From assembly GCA_029783825.1 (NCBI GenBank), contig JAREIK010000700.1, positions 20,388-84,387 on the forward strand: 64,000 nucleotides of DNA, read 5' to 3'. Position 1 is the stretch's first letter. Every line of letters starts with the position of its first letter. Positions 43,018 to 53,689 of the stretch are shown piece after piece. Both the position numbers and the translations under genes were made by a program. The notes below the pieces were generated by a model. The model was not told where the DNA came from. It did not search any database and saw only the letters and a list, made by a program, of their open reading frames with translations. The DNA is from Sapria himalayana (Eukaryota; Streptophyta; Magnoliopsida; Malpighiales; Rafflesiaceae).

Positions 43018-44270
43018 CACTACAAGAAAATATCGTTTTAGCTAGGGAAATTTAGCCATGGATAAAATTTCTAGCTAATTAGCGAGATATTAGATTGAAA
43101 ATAACAACACATATTTGATTTTACATTAAATTAAAATTTTGCGATAGAATAGGGATAGATTAGTGATGGAAATATTCATTTTAAAATATTCTATTGCTAA
43201 TATTTCATAAATTACGCACCAAGAATTGCGGGGAATTTAGCAACGGATTTGATTATGGAATTTTCCTAGCTTATTATATCGAGACAAAATCCATCACTAA
43301 ATAATTATCTTAAATTTTATTTTACTATTTTATATTTTACTGCAGGTGATTATCTCTTAAATTTTATTTTTCACAAAAATATATCCATTTAGCTAGCAAT
43401 TTTTCCCAAGCTATTTTGGCTGGACATAATTTTCATCACTAATCTTTAATGATTTAATTTTTTTATATATTATTTATTTTATTATTTTATTTAATTTTGT
43501 ATATTTAAGGTACTTATTCCATGGTCTATAGATGAGCGATCCTTGAATGACACATTCTTCTCCTATAATTATAAAATAAGTTATTATAAAAAATAATTTA
43601 AAAAATATATAAATACAAAAAATATAATATTAATAAAGACTACAATAACTATTAATAAAGTCTACAATAACATTAAATAATTAATTTTATAATTATTAAA
43701 ATTTTTAAAGATATTTAAAAAAATGGACAATTAAAATTTCTACTAATAAAAAGATTAAATAATTCATTGTATGATAAAATAGAATATATTTACAAAAATA
43801 TAATATTTAATGAAAAAAATAGTAAATATTAATATTATTTTAAGTATAAAAAATAGTTTTATGCCTAAAAGAAATTTTATAAAAAATAATTACTAAAAAA
43901 TTTGAAAATTTTGAATTATAAAAAAATTTCTAATTTTTCATAATCTTTAAATTAAAAAAATTAATATTTAAAGATAAATACAGAGATGTTTGCCCCTATT
44001 GAAATTTATAAGAACTAAATAATTGAGTTAAATTTATAATATTAGCTTTTAATATTCCGTCTTTATTAAATTTAATAAATATAAATTTTTCTTAAAAATT
44101 ATATCACTTTATGTAATTTTTAGAATTTTATAAATTATATATTATATCTAATAATATAAAATTTTATGCCTTTAAAATTATTTTATATCATCTTCATAAA
44201 AATTAATATGAATTCTAAAAATTTATAAACTTAAAATATATATATTTATATATTTTTTTAACAAAAAGAG
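43018..44270 (+). repeat. Left terminal and subterminal region of CACTA 2
   Basis: Begins with the terminal inverted repeat. It contains TTTAGCTAGGGAAATTTAGCC and TTCTAGCTAATTAGCGAG-type subterminal repeats, then about 1 kb of AT-rich non-coding DNA homologous to the right end of CACTA 1. No gene is present. Confidence 0.82.
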
Positions 44271-44864
44271 TATTTATAAATTTTTAGGAAAGTGTCTTAA
44301 TGACCAATCATCTTTTCATGTATGCCTTGCCATATTAAGTTTACAGATCTTTTAGTCATTTGATTTTTTTTCCTATTTGGAAAACCAAACATCTATTTTT
44401 TTGAAATTATTTATATATGTATTGTTTAATTAATTTGATAATTAAAAATTGAAAGGTATTTGTTTTTCATATCTGTCTTACTACACACACATTAACTTGT
44501 TGAAAATAATTTATTATGAAAATAAAATGATGAGACTTTATGTTTTATATATATTTATTGTGTATTACATATTTTGATAATTAAAAATTAAAACATTAAT
44601 GGAAATTTAAAACCTAATAAAACTTAATAAACTTAATAGTTAGAGAAACTATAAGTCTCTAACTTTCTCCTTTGGCCTCTCTCTCTCTCTGACTCCAACA
44701 TATTCAAAACGAAACATAAGTCACAAATGTCCACAGAAACATATTGCTAGGGTTTGGGAAACATAGACACTGCACGGCATTGACGCATCATCATAATCAT
44801 GGCATACCCATGAAGAAAATCTAATCTTTACGAACTTGAAGCAATTTGCATCATGCTAGTTTTA
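44271..44864. other. CACTA 2 interior, no gene called
   Basis: AT-rich up to about 44640, then a patch of higher GC with a CTCTCTCTCTCT run near 44678-44690 and phrases such as ATTGCTAGGGTTTGGG and GCACGGCATTGACGC. The patch may be the flank or untranslated part of the captured sequence that follows. Confidence 0.4.
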
Positions 44865-45169
44865 CTAAACTCTGGGGATGACTATTAAATCAGTGTTATC
44901 GCAATAGCCTTCCAGCAAGTCACCTTCTTCCTGAGTAATTCCAAGGGTGTCAATCATGCCAGGCCAGCACTATCAATAATTCTGCAAATTGCTCGGCAGC
45001 ATCTGGGTCCTAAATAGGGTTCTCTGTTGAGGAAAAAGAGAATGATCTCTCATGTGCACTCTTTATGCTCAAGCAAGGAGTCCCAGTAATTCAATGATTT
45101 GTCTTCTAATTTCATTTGAACAATGAGCGTGGACATCAATCCTTCATTGAGTGTTCTCACTGTGGCCAT
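44865..45169 (-). pseudogene. Captured coding relic, family not identified
   Basis: Read on the minus strand from ATG at 45169: a 39-codon frame (MATVRTLNEGLMSTLIV...) ends in a stop. A different frame then reads DPDAAEQFAELL, and after small frame slips IDSAGL and MIDTLGITQEEGDLLEGYC, ending DNTDLIVIPRV and a stop at 44865. The three pieces join into sensible acidic protein sequence only if two small frameshifts are assumed, which is what a decayed exon looks like. Codon use and GC content are higher than in the surrounding AT-rich transposon DNA. It was probably picked up by the CACTA element from a host gene. I do not recognise the family. Confidence 0.5.
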
Positions 45170-45659
45170 TGTGTGATAGCTCGCTACAACGAGCAACGAC
45201 CAATGAACTTGAACTAGTTGGCCATTTGAAAATTCTTAGAGATTGGAAGAGGGTTTGTAGTAATCAAAAATGCTTCATCTGTTATATCTACTACTAAACT
45301 AATTGTTTATGTACATTCTCTATACCAATGTCGCACTTTAGCCTTGTTTCTTTTTTGTAGTTATGATTTCCATCATGATATTGGTTAAAAATATGATAAC
45401 TTATAATTTGTTCCAAATAAATACTAATATGCAAGTGTATTCAAAATAAAAAGTGAAATGCTTAAAATGATTTAATCATGTATACAATATAGCTCTAATT
45501 GTTCTAATTTGTAAAGGTGAAGATGAAATAAAATAATTGTAAGGATTAAAATGTGACATTCGTTAGGATTATAAATAATGTTCTTTAGTACATTTTAACA
45601 TAATATTGGGTTCATGATAAAATTTGTTCAAAAATGAGACCAAATCAAATCATTCGAAT

Positions 45660-48155
45660 CCTTACCATTTTGATCAAATTGATATATATGAATTTGTTAA
45701 TCATTAATATGGGACGACCCAATTCAATTCAAACCTTAATATATTTATGAGGCATTTGGAATGCATATAATGCTGTTGTAATAAAATTGTCATGAACTAT
45801 ATAGACAGGTGCCTTTAAATAACGCATTTCCTTTATCATGCGCCTGGCTATGTATGCATCTTTCTGAAGAATGAAGTTAGCAAAGGTTGACGTATGACTC
45901 TACATTTGATCCATATCATCCATGTGAATTAGTAGAGTAACTTGCCTCCTTTTTTTTGGTTACGATCAAATACATATATTTGTTCAGTTTTAAACTTCAT
46001 ATAGTCCTGCTCAGTTGTTTAAGGACGAACACATTATAAAATGGATTGATCCATGTCTGATGCTAACTATTCCACATTGCAGATCAATTCCATTAGATAA
46101 AATATACTTGGATAGCATTCTTTAAAGAAGGATTGTATTTCTTTAGCTAATTTGCTACATTCTTGTTGTCTTAACAATGGTTTATAATTTTGATAAATAT
46201 CATTTGATATACTTAATAAAGTTTTGCCATATAGCATAGGCATAAAGAGTACTTAGATTAATTTATGTGTGAGACTTGGAATTACTATGTTAAGTAGATT
46301 TTCAGACAATTTCTTGTTCCAGTATCTCAGAAGTTCATCTAAAATATTACTGTAAATATCTTTAATTAAAAGAGTATTATCTTCAATCAAAGGTATAAGA
46401 TTAGTAAATGAGGCTAATTTTGTATCTAACATAAAATAATTTATAATTTGATAAGCACTTTCTGAAGTATCTTGTATGATAGGAATTTGCATTAAATTAG
46501 TACTAATTTTAAGACATAGATACTTGCTTATGAACTGATAGGGATCAGCCAAATCATTTTCTTTTACAATTTGGAGGAGATCCTCATCCGATAAATTATC
46601 ATCCATATTATTTTTATACCATAAGAAAGTACTCTCATAAGTTATGAACTTCTTACAATGAAAAGCAGCAGCACTGCTTATTGTTTTATATACATTTACT
46701 TCAGCGGCCAATTTACCATCTACTATGTTCTCACTAGAGAAAAGAATTAGACCGCTAGCTAAATCATGCTCATGAAAATGGAATTCCCCAGCACGGTAAA
46801 TTATTCCACGAAAGTTAATGAAGGCCGGTAGATAGAATTTATAATTGTAGGCCGATGCTAGTTTGACTGTGAAAGTTTCATATCGAGCACATTGGATACG
46901 CTCCATGAGAATCTTAACCAAATAATCATAATTACTTAGAAATGGGTACTTTTTCTTAAACTATTTATAAATATACTCTACTATTTCTATGGCCCTACTA
47001 ACATTCACTTTTGAGAGATTTTTAGGCATAAGTAAACCATGTTTAACTAAGAGTTGATGTGTCTTTTTAATGAAGCTCAATACATCCTTATTAATATTAA
47101 AAGCCTATTCCTATAATTTATTCAAGGCTAAGCACAATTATGTATATCCAGTATTTAGATGAATATTAAAATGGGTCAAGTTATGAGATGTATCTATGCG
47201 AAAGTGCTGATAAATATCACCTATTGGGTTAGATTAGTACCCACCACGTAAATTTGATATATAAAAAGGTGGAATTAAATCCTCACTTATGGGTCTCCAA
47301 GCCTTAGGCTTACATACCATTGGTAGATTGAGTTTGATCGGAATAATGTAAATCTCAAAATTACAAATTGCATATAAATTGATTAAGATAGAGATTTTTT
47401 TACCATCCTTATTCTTTACATAATATTCATTAAAGTTGTATTGACTTGTAACCTCAATCATATGTCAATCAAATAAGAATTCAACCAAACACACACCTAT
47501 CACATATTTCATATATTATTTCTTTTAAGGTTTGCCATTAGACAACTTAACCTGTTGTGCCTTCTCATTACAGCTAGAAGCCTTGTCTGACACTATTTTC
47601 TTATCTCACATTTTTTTGCCTTTAAAGACATGAGCTTGGAATCTTACACACATTTTCAGATATTCAATCAGAGTTGATATGGGAACTACGGGGTAATCAT
47701 TTATACAGTTGAAGAGAGAACCTAGTACATAAATAATAACGATCTCCAAAGTGTAATGATCTAAATATTGAATAGGTGATACTAAGACAACGTGATCAAG
47801 GTAGATCTTGAGATAATACTTAGTAGTTGTCTTCTCTTTAGAGATCATCATCTTAATTATTTCATTCGTATGCTCATACAAATTGAGTTTCTCCTCATCA
47901 TACATTGAAGTATAGCCCTCAATTAACTTTTGCAGACAGAAAACCACTCTCTATTAGATGAGACCTAGAATTCTTTCTCAATATATCCAGTACATCATCC
48001 TGATAACTCATTACAAACGAATGAGTACATTGATATCTTTCAAGATCCTTCTCAATATCATATTATACTTGATCCTAGATATCCTTCGTTAAATCATGAA
48101 ATCTACTATAGATTACCAATTTAAATGAACATCTATGTACATGCACACTTTTGTT
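45660..48155 (-). pseudogene. Phage-type (single-subunit) RNA polymerase pseudogene, mitochondrial linear plasmid type
   Basis: A 2.5 kb relic with many stops and frameshifts whose fragments lie in the correct order for a T7-like RNA polymerase. The N-terminal part (48155-47606) includes RFHDLTKD, ERYQCTHSFVMSYQDD and a 113-codon frame. Next comes a piece with LPMVCKPKAWRP and SNLRGGY (47461-47234), then KKTHQLLVKHGLLMPKNL. The largest open piece (46921-46253, 222 codons) has FINFRGIIYRAGEFHFHE, the counterpart of the DxRGR motif, and IPIIQDTSESAYQI, motif A with its catalytic Asp. After a stop comes VLFMPMLYGKT (motif B, Tyr kept), and the C-terminus has YIVHDNF (motif C, second catalytic Asp) at 45783-45797. 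The RAGEFHFHE context resembles linear-plasmid polymerases, not the nuclear RpoT genes of plants. It is non-functional: at least four stops, plus Asn for Asp and Ile for Arg in the DxRGR motif. Confidence 0.9.
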
Positions 48156-48939
48156 AGACCCAAAGATTTTCATACTAGGATATAAGAATTATAAAACCTA
48201 AACAATCAAGTAATAAAAACCTCTAGCCTTGAACAGGGTCTATGAGGCTAGGTAAAAACCTTTAGAGCCAAAAACATGATTTTATCTCTAAAGATCAGCT
48301 AGACTAGGTACAAAAATGTTTCGCCACACGGGAGGGTCAAAATCGAGCATTGAGCATGCTCAATATTTGGTATAATTTTAAAATTTAAAACATTTATATT
48401 TTTAGTGGTTGTCCTAATAGTCCAAATAAATCAAATTTGTGCATGGTTTTATTAATTCTGTTAAAATTTTTTAACATTTGTTATTTTTAGACTTAATAAA
48501 TATATACTCTAGGCTAGAGATTTGGGTCAAGATCTCAATTTTTATAAGATTTTTAGGAAGATACATGTAAAAAAAGTGGGTGGTCAGTTTGTTGACAACC
48601 TATCTCAGATGATTGCTATAATAATCTCTTATATAAATACAATTTTATAATACTATATTACTATAGTAAACTTTGAAAGTTATTCGGAATGCAAAATATT
48701 AAATTTATTTTATGTATATCTAGAATAGTATTTTTCTTTATTTTATCACAGGAACTCATGGAAGAATGTGTGATAGTTACTTCTCAACAAGTTGAGGGTT
48801 CTATGGATTTTTAACCAATTGACTATGGTCCTATTTGGAGACCATAGGAGGTCATAAGAAGTGGCGAGTGTATGGCATCAGCTCGAAGGATGTGGTATTT
48901 TGTGGTAGCAGTCATGCTTCTAATTCATAAATCACAGCA
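48156..48939. other. CACTA 2 interior between polymerase relic and transposase relic
   Basis: AT-rich. A stretch from about 48758 to 48930 reads on the plus strand as ELMEECVIVTSQQVEGSMDF, then a stop, then PIDYGPIWRP, a stop and EVIRSGECMASARRMWYF. This may be more of the decayed transposase gene, since the coiled-coil C-terminal part follows directly. No certain assignment. Confidence 0.4.
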
Positions 48940-49345
48940 ATGGTGGATGAGGTGGTCGAATAATAAGTAATGGAAAGAAATGAATGTTTTGAAGTTATGG
49001 AAACCAAAATGAAAGAGAATGATGAGCAGATATTTCATTTGAAGGAAGAAAAGCAAAAAATGAAAGAAAATAAGGATGAGCAGATTAATCATTTGAAGGA
49101 AGAAATGCAAGAAATTAAATAAATAAATGATGAGATGAAAGAAATGAATGATGAGATAAAAGAAATGAATGATGAGATGAAAGATATTAAGAATTTAATG
49201 CAACAGTAGATGTCCCATATGGAGTCACAGTTAGCGGCATTAACATGATAGATAGTATTTTGAGATCCAACTACGAAATGAAGCAAGAGAGGCTAGCACA
49301 AATGCAACAATTAATGAGGATGATTTTATATCAGAATTATTTCTA
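48940..49345 (+). pseudogene. En/Spm-type transposase C-terminal coiled-coil remnant
   Basis: From ATG at 48940 one frame continues to a TGA at 49248, with internal stops after VVE, after EMQEIK and after NLMQQ. The sequence is strongly charged: METKMKENDEQIFHLKEEK, KDEQINHLKEEMQEIK, then three NDE(M/I)KEM repeats of about seven residues, KDIKNLMQQ, and MSHMESQLAALT. Such a Glu/Lys/Met-rich coiled coil followed by Gln/Met is typical of the C-terminus of plant Ptta/En/Spm transposases. The downstream segment GEASTNATINEDDFI is shared with CACTA 1 (6480-6640), which links both elements to one transposase ancestor. The catalytic region is missing here. Confidence 0.65.
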
Positions 49346-50087
49346 AACTATTTTTGATTTTATTCTATATATAGCTAACCAAGATGAGATTTTTTTTGGA
49401 GGTATCATTTTTTTTATTTTGGTTTTGTTCTTTGCTTTATCGATTAACCTAATCATGAATCTTTACAGGACATCTAATGTGAGACGCATGAAAAAATTCT
49501 TATTCAAAGCCTTTAGACATTTCCACAGTACTTCCTGTGGATGGGTCCCATCATTACTGATCTCAGATGGATCAAAAGGAGGCTGAGCTTCTATTATCTT
49601 TATTATTTCTAACACATTTTATTTTTGCACTCTCTATCTCTCTCTAAATATCATTTCTGGCCATCTTTTAGATATCTATTGAAGTTGTATAATTATCAAC
49701 TTAGATTCATGTTTGTTCATATCTATAATTACTATTTTTGTATATCTATGAATATGTTTGTGTACCTGAATATTTCAAATAGAGTTTTCGCCTATTATAG
49801 TTATATAAAAGGCTTGGCTGGTCCTCCTGGTCCTGGGAATAGCACGTTAGCTTCTGAAGATGTGAGATGAAAGAAAAAATTCTGGTCCCACGCAAACTCA
49901 AGTGTGTTCTTTACACTCTTATTTCATGTAGATCTGCATTGTCACTCTTCAGATCTGTGATTGTTTTTTATCAGTCATCGGTGGAATTAAACTATTTACT
50001 TTTTAATTGCCATAATGATTGCTATTGAAAATCAATTAAATGTGTTCATTCTACTTGTTCTCCTTCTCTTGTATATTCGTAGTTTCA
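49346..50087. other. CACTA 2 interior, no firm gene
   Basis: T-rich, intron-like DNA. A plus-strand frame at 49625-49870 (81 codons) ends with KGLAGPPGPGNSTLASEDVR, a Gly/Pro-rich tail in GC-richer DNA (about 49800-49870) that may be a small exon fragment. Not assigned to a family. Confidence 0.35.
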
Positions 50088-50302
50088 TGGATGATGATGG
50101 GCTGAACAAGAGGAACTGTGGCTATTGTGAGCCATCTTTCAAGTGGCATCTTCGTCTACAACTAATACCTAGAATGGAAAACCATGACATGAAACCTTTC
50201 TTACCGGGATGTTATCTTAAAACCTTTATCATTAATGCCAACATTCATTCCATCTCTATGAATGTAATGTCTCCAACACTTCTCGTGCAATACAATACAT
50301 GA
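50088..50302 (+). CDS. Hypothetical fragment, unrecognised
   Basis: A 72-codon stretch from ATG at 50088 within a longer open frame beginning at 50015. It contains DDDGLNKRNCGYCEPSFKWH and LPGCYLKTFIINANIHS. The NCGYCEP motif is reminiscent of a zinc-binding knuckle. It sits in the transposase-relic part of the CACTA element and may belong to a decayed element gene. No family was identified. Confidence 0.3.
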
Positions 50303-50675
50303 GAGATGTCTGGATAAACTAGAGAGATAAGTTTTTGAACAAGTTACCTCCAAATGCTTCTTATCCTATCCTCACAGAAACTACTGGAGCTCATCTAGTG
50401 TAGATTCTACACCAACATGATTCTTTACGAGGTGAAAGGAAATATTAAGATTGATCAACCAAGCCCTAACGAACAAGGTAGCCAATCCAAGAGAAATTAA
50501 AGTGGTGATCCGCCAAAAAAATCAAAACCAAAAAAATTGAGGAAACCAAAGGATCCAAACTCCATTTCTATTCCACATTAGAAAGCTCCAAAGAAATGCA
50601 TGGACGTGGTCATCAATAGCAATGATGGATATCTTTGGCATTCCCATACTAGTCTGCGGTTGCACAGGAAAGACT

Positions 50676-50880
50676 TAGCAGTGCTATATATGGGGTTGTG
50701 GTGGGTGTCAATCCACATGCTACACAACTAGCACATCGATGTATCCCTTGCTGATTAGCATGAAAAGAAGAGGAGTGGAGATAGCTGGGAAGAACATGAG
50801 TCAAGATGTCTTGTTATATGAAGTTTGCAAATTTTGCAGCCATTTGCTTTTTTTATATAATGGGAAGACAAAACATCTAA
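50676..50880 (+). pseudogene. Cysteine-rich coding relic, possibly an element-encoded DNA-binding segment
   Basis: An open plus-strand stretch reading CYIWGCGGCQSTCYTT, then MYPLLISMKRRGVEIAGKN, then LLYEVCKFC. The spaced cysteines suggest a degenerate CXC-type zinc-binding motif, but several expected Cys are replaced. The flanking stretch 50450-50660 is Lys/Pro-rich when translated (KAPKKCMDVVINSND), like a linker before a DNA-binding domain. It lies inside the CACTA element and could be element-derived or captured. Confidence 0.3.
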
Positions 50881-51480
50881 TTTTTAAAGTTGTGTTCCTC
50901 TTTTTTTCTTTGAATGTGTATTGTTTTTATGGAGTGCAGATTATTTCTAATAGTGCATATTGTTTTTATGGAGTGTATATTCTTTTTATGGAGTTTATAT
51001 TGTTTTTATGGAGAGTATATTGAATTGTTCTAGTAGTTACATTGATGCATACAATGAAGTGATGATCCTTGCTTCGAACCAAGAGAAGAACCATACTACA
51101 GCAGAAGCTACAGGGTTGATAGACTAATACAATGAAGCTAAACAATCAAAATTATTGGTGCAAGCACATGGAGAGGGGAAGAAACATTCTAAGAAAGCCA
51201 CATGGGAGCTTGGTGCTGTGGGGGGGGGGGGGGGGTGGAAAGGCAGAGAACCCCTTTTATAGGTTATAGGACCAGGAGAGCGTTCTAGTTGTGGAAGGCA
51301 AGGTGTGAACTTTGATGCTCCAAGCATTGCTTGTGGCTTGTCTTCCAGGTTTTCTTCTAAGAGTTTTTAGATATCTTTTCAAAAATTTAAATAATATTCG
51401 CATTTCTTATTAATGTTGATAGTGATGTTTTGTGCCTTCTTTGTGAAGAATAAATGGGATAATACCTTACCTACTATTCT
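50881..51480. other. CACTA 2 interior with short TGGAG tandem repeats and a poly-G tract
   Basis: Around 50930-51020 the phrase GTTTTTATGGAGT(G)TATATT recurs about five times at 15-34 bp spacing. A 16-base G run lies at 51220-51235. The remainder looks like decayed exon-like DNA (AACCAAGAGAAGAACC, AGCAGAAGCTACAGGG) without a continuous frame. Confidence 0.5.
51220..51235 (+). repeat. Poly-G tract, 16 G
   Basis: Sixteen consecutive G on the plus strand, in an element that is otherwise AT-rich. Such runs are rare in plant DNA. Length may be uncertain because homopolymers are prone to sequencing error. Confidence 0.85.
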
Positions 51481-51481
51481 A

Positions 51482-51720
51482 TATATATATATATATATAT
51501 CTATACTTGTTGTTCTATATCTATAAGACATCCATATTTACTATAGTGTATATGTATATATATTATCGTATATATGTACATATATACTACAGTGTATATA
51601 TATATATATACTACAATATATATGTACATATATACTATAGTATATGTGGTATATATACTCAGTATATGTACAGATACACTACAATATGATATGTACATAT
51701 ATACTATATATAACTATCTT
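51482..51720. repeat. TATA/TGTACA-rich palindromic tandem block
   Basis: A TA run (about 51480-51500) is followed by units of about 45-60 bp containing TATATGTACATATATACTA and ACTACA(G/A)T. TATATGTACATATA is itself palindromic. The whole block can fold into several hairpins. Frames on both strands here are low complexity and not genes. Confidence 0.8.
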
Positions 51721-53521
51721 ATTGATGAGCATGATGTTTGTGATATTACTTATATTTTGTTGGGTGCCATGTTCTTTACTTTATCAATTAATACATTATT
51801 CTATTGATAGCTTTTTGGAGGAAGAATTATCATGTCTTACAGATAGAAGCATGCCTGGCACCAACAGGTATACTTTGAGAGTGATACAGAGGTTAAACTT
51901 CCTATGAGTTTCCCTAATAAAAATAACATGTTATATAAGGGCATTGTTTGTATGAGGTTATTCACCAAGTGTATTATATTTATTTTATGTTGTGTGATTT
52001 AATGTTTTACATGGCATCAAAAGTGACCCCAGGGAAAGCTAAAATCTAGGGGAGGGTGTAAGAAAGAGCTGTAAACCCCTAAAAGGAGTGTATCCACATT
52101 GCACTAGCTACCATGATTACTCATGCATATTGTGCTATGCAAATCTTCACACACTCACTGTATGTTATCAAAAACATTGCAACTCACTATGTGTTATTAA
52201 AATCATTGTTCTACAAGGCTTAGACATTGATTCCATCTACATCAATGCAATATGTGACCCAAAGAGGTGTATTTTGCTGAATATGAGTTTAATGAGCTGG
52301 ATCTAATGCTCTACGACCTCAAATACTAGCAAGAGGTGAGATGTTAATTTCTCTGTGAGCTTGTAACAGGCTTGGCATAGCATTTAGCTGTGAAAGTTTT
52401 TGTTTTTTTTTTGTTTTTTTTTTTGTTTTTAATTTGATTTGGTTGTTTGGATAGGGCATAGACCCTTCTTATCAAGGCAAAACTATGAAGTTGTGCAGAG
52501 AAGCTAGATGGGCTATTATAATGACAACAAAGTGCAGGTAAGACATCTACTCGAACATCATGATAGGTAATTTGACAAGCATTCTTATAAAGTATATTTG
52601 GTATTCTTATTGATTAAACTCATGTTCTTATGGTTAGAGTAATGTTTGTTCACAATAATATTGAGATAAGATTTCGTTGATCATGATAATCAGAGGTTAA
52701 AAGAAAATTTATATGAAGTAGTAATAAAGTTTTCTTGTTTGATATAACTTTTTGTGTACACAAGATATTCATATATTTTTTACTTTCATGAATGATATTA
52801 ATACTAGCTTTTAATATCTCATGCATCGAAGCAAAATTAACTATTTATGCTCACAACCTTCAAATATTCTTTCAAATTGTCATTTATTTTTCATAAAAAA
52901 ATTTCTTACAGTTTTCTTAAGCAAACAACTTAATAATAAATTTTAGATCACAACGGATATGAAGATTAGAATTTTTTTTTTATTTTTGGTAATAACCATT
53001 TCTATGCATCAATAATTCAGTTGAACAAGAAATGTGCAATATATGGACAATATAAAGAAAAATGAGGAGATAGGAAAATAAGGTGTGCATGTGTGTGTTT
53101 GGACACATATAGTTATATTATATTCATGTTGTATGCATGTATATTGCATATATACATGCCTATGCATTTTTAAGTAATTGTAGAAAAATATATGATGCAT
53201 ACGTGCATGATAACATAGTTCATTAGTTTTTTTATTGCTAAATGTTGCAAACCATCCTCGTTAATCCCAAGCCTTTTCTTAACAACTTGACCCCGAAGAC
53301 GGTCATTGTAAAACTCAAGTGGGAAATGGAATACAAAAGTGAGCTACCTTGTGTTCTTTTCTTATGCATTGTATTTTTTTTTCTCATTTTTTTCTGTAGT
53401 TTCTTTCAGATTTCTGTGTTTCTGTGGATTTTTATATGAACCTATAGGTGGGAAAAAATTCAATACCACGCTACATGTTGTCATTTCAACTATCATTTTT
53501 CTTTTGTTTGGCACTTTCTAA
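51721..53521. other. CACTA 2 interior left of the nested element, no firm gene
   Basis: Contains exon-like scraps. The frame ending at 51907 reads EEELSCLTDRSMPGTNRY. A segment at about 52450-52545 ends GTGCAG/GTAAG, a good splice-donor consensus, preceded by a T-rich tract. A roughly 38-bp imperfect tandem repeat lies at about 52150-52210 (ACTCACTGTATGTTATCA / ACTCACTATGTGTTATTA). None could be assigned to a family. Confidence 0.4.
53513..53521. other. Candidate left 9-bp target duplication of the nested element
   Basis: ACTTTCTAA at 53513-53521 matches ACTTTCTTA at 55502-55510 in 8 of 9 positions, just outside the inverted repeats. Mutator-like elements make duplications of about 9 bp. Confidence 0.6.
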
Positions 53522-53678
53522 TGAGTTTTTTATGGAAATAATATGTTTTAAATAAAAAATCAAAAATATAATGCTAGTTTGGAAATTATTACCAAACTAA
53601 TGCATCTGAAAAATAGCGTGGCAATTTGCATCATTGTGAATGACGGTCATTGCCATGCTATTGAATTTTTAAAAATCA
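53522..53678 (+). repeat. Left terminal inverted repeat of the nested element
   Basis: Matches the reverse complement of 55341-55501. It includes its own inner inverted repeat, AATAGCGTGGCAAT (53612-53625) against ATTGCCATGCTATT (53649-53662), 13 of 14 paired. Confidence 0.85.
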
Positions 53679-53689
53679 AAGGCCAGCAT

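Noticed and set aside
49089..49286. Minus-strand frame reading FISSFISFISS
   Set aside because: It is the antisense of the coiled-coil transposase remnant on the plus strand.
51482..51807. Overlapping frames on both strands with YIYTTVYIY-type sequence
   Set aside because: Low-complexity translation of a TATA/TGTACA palindromic repeat.
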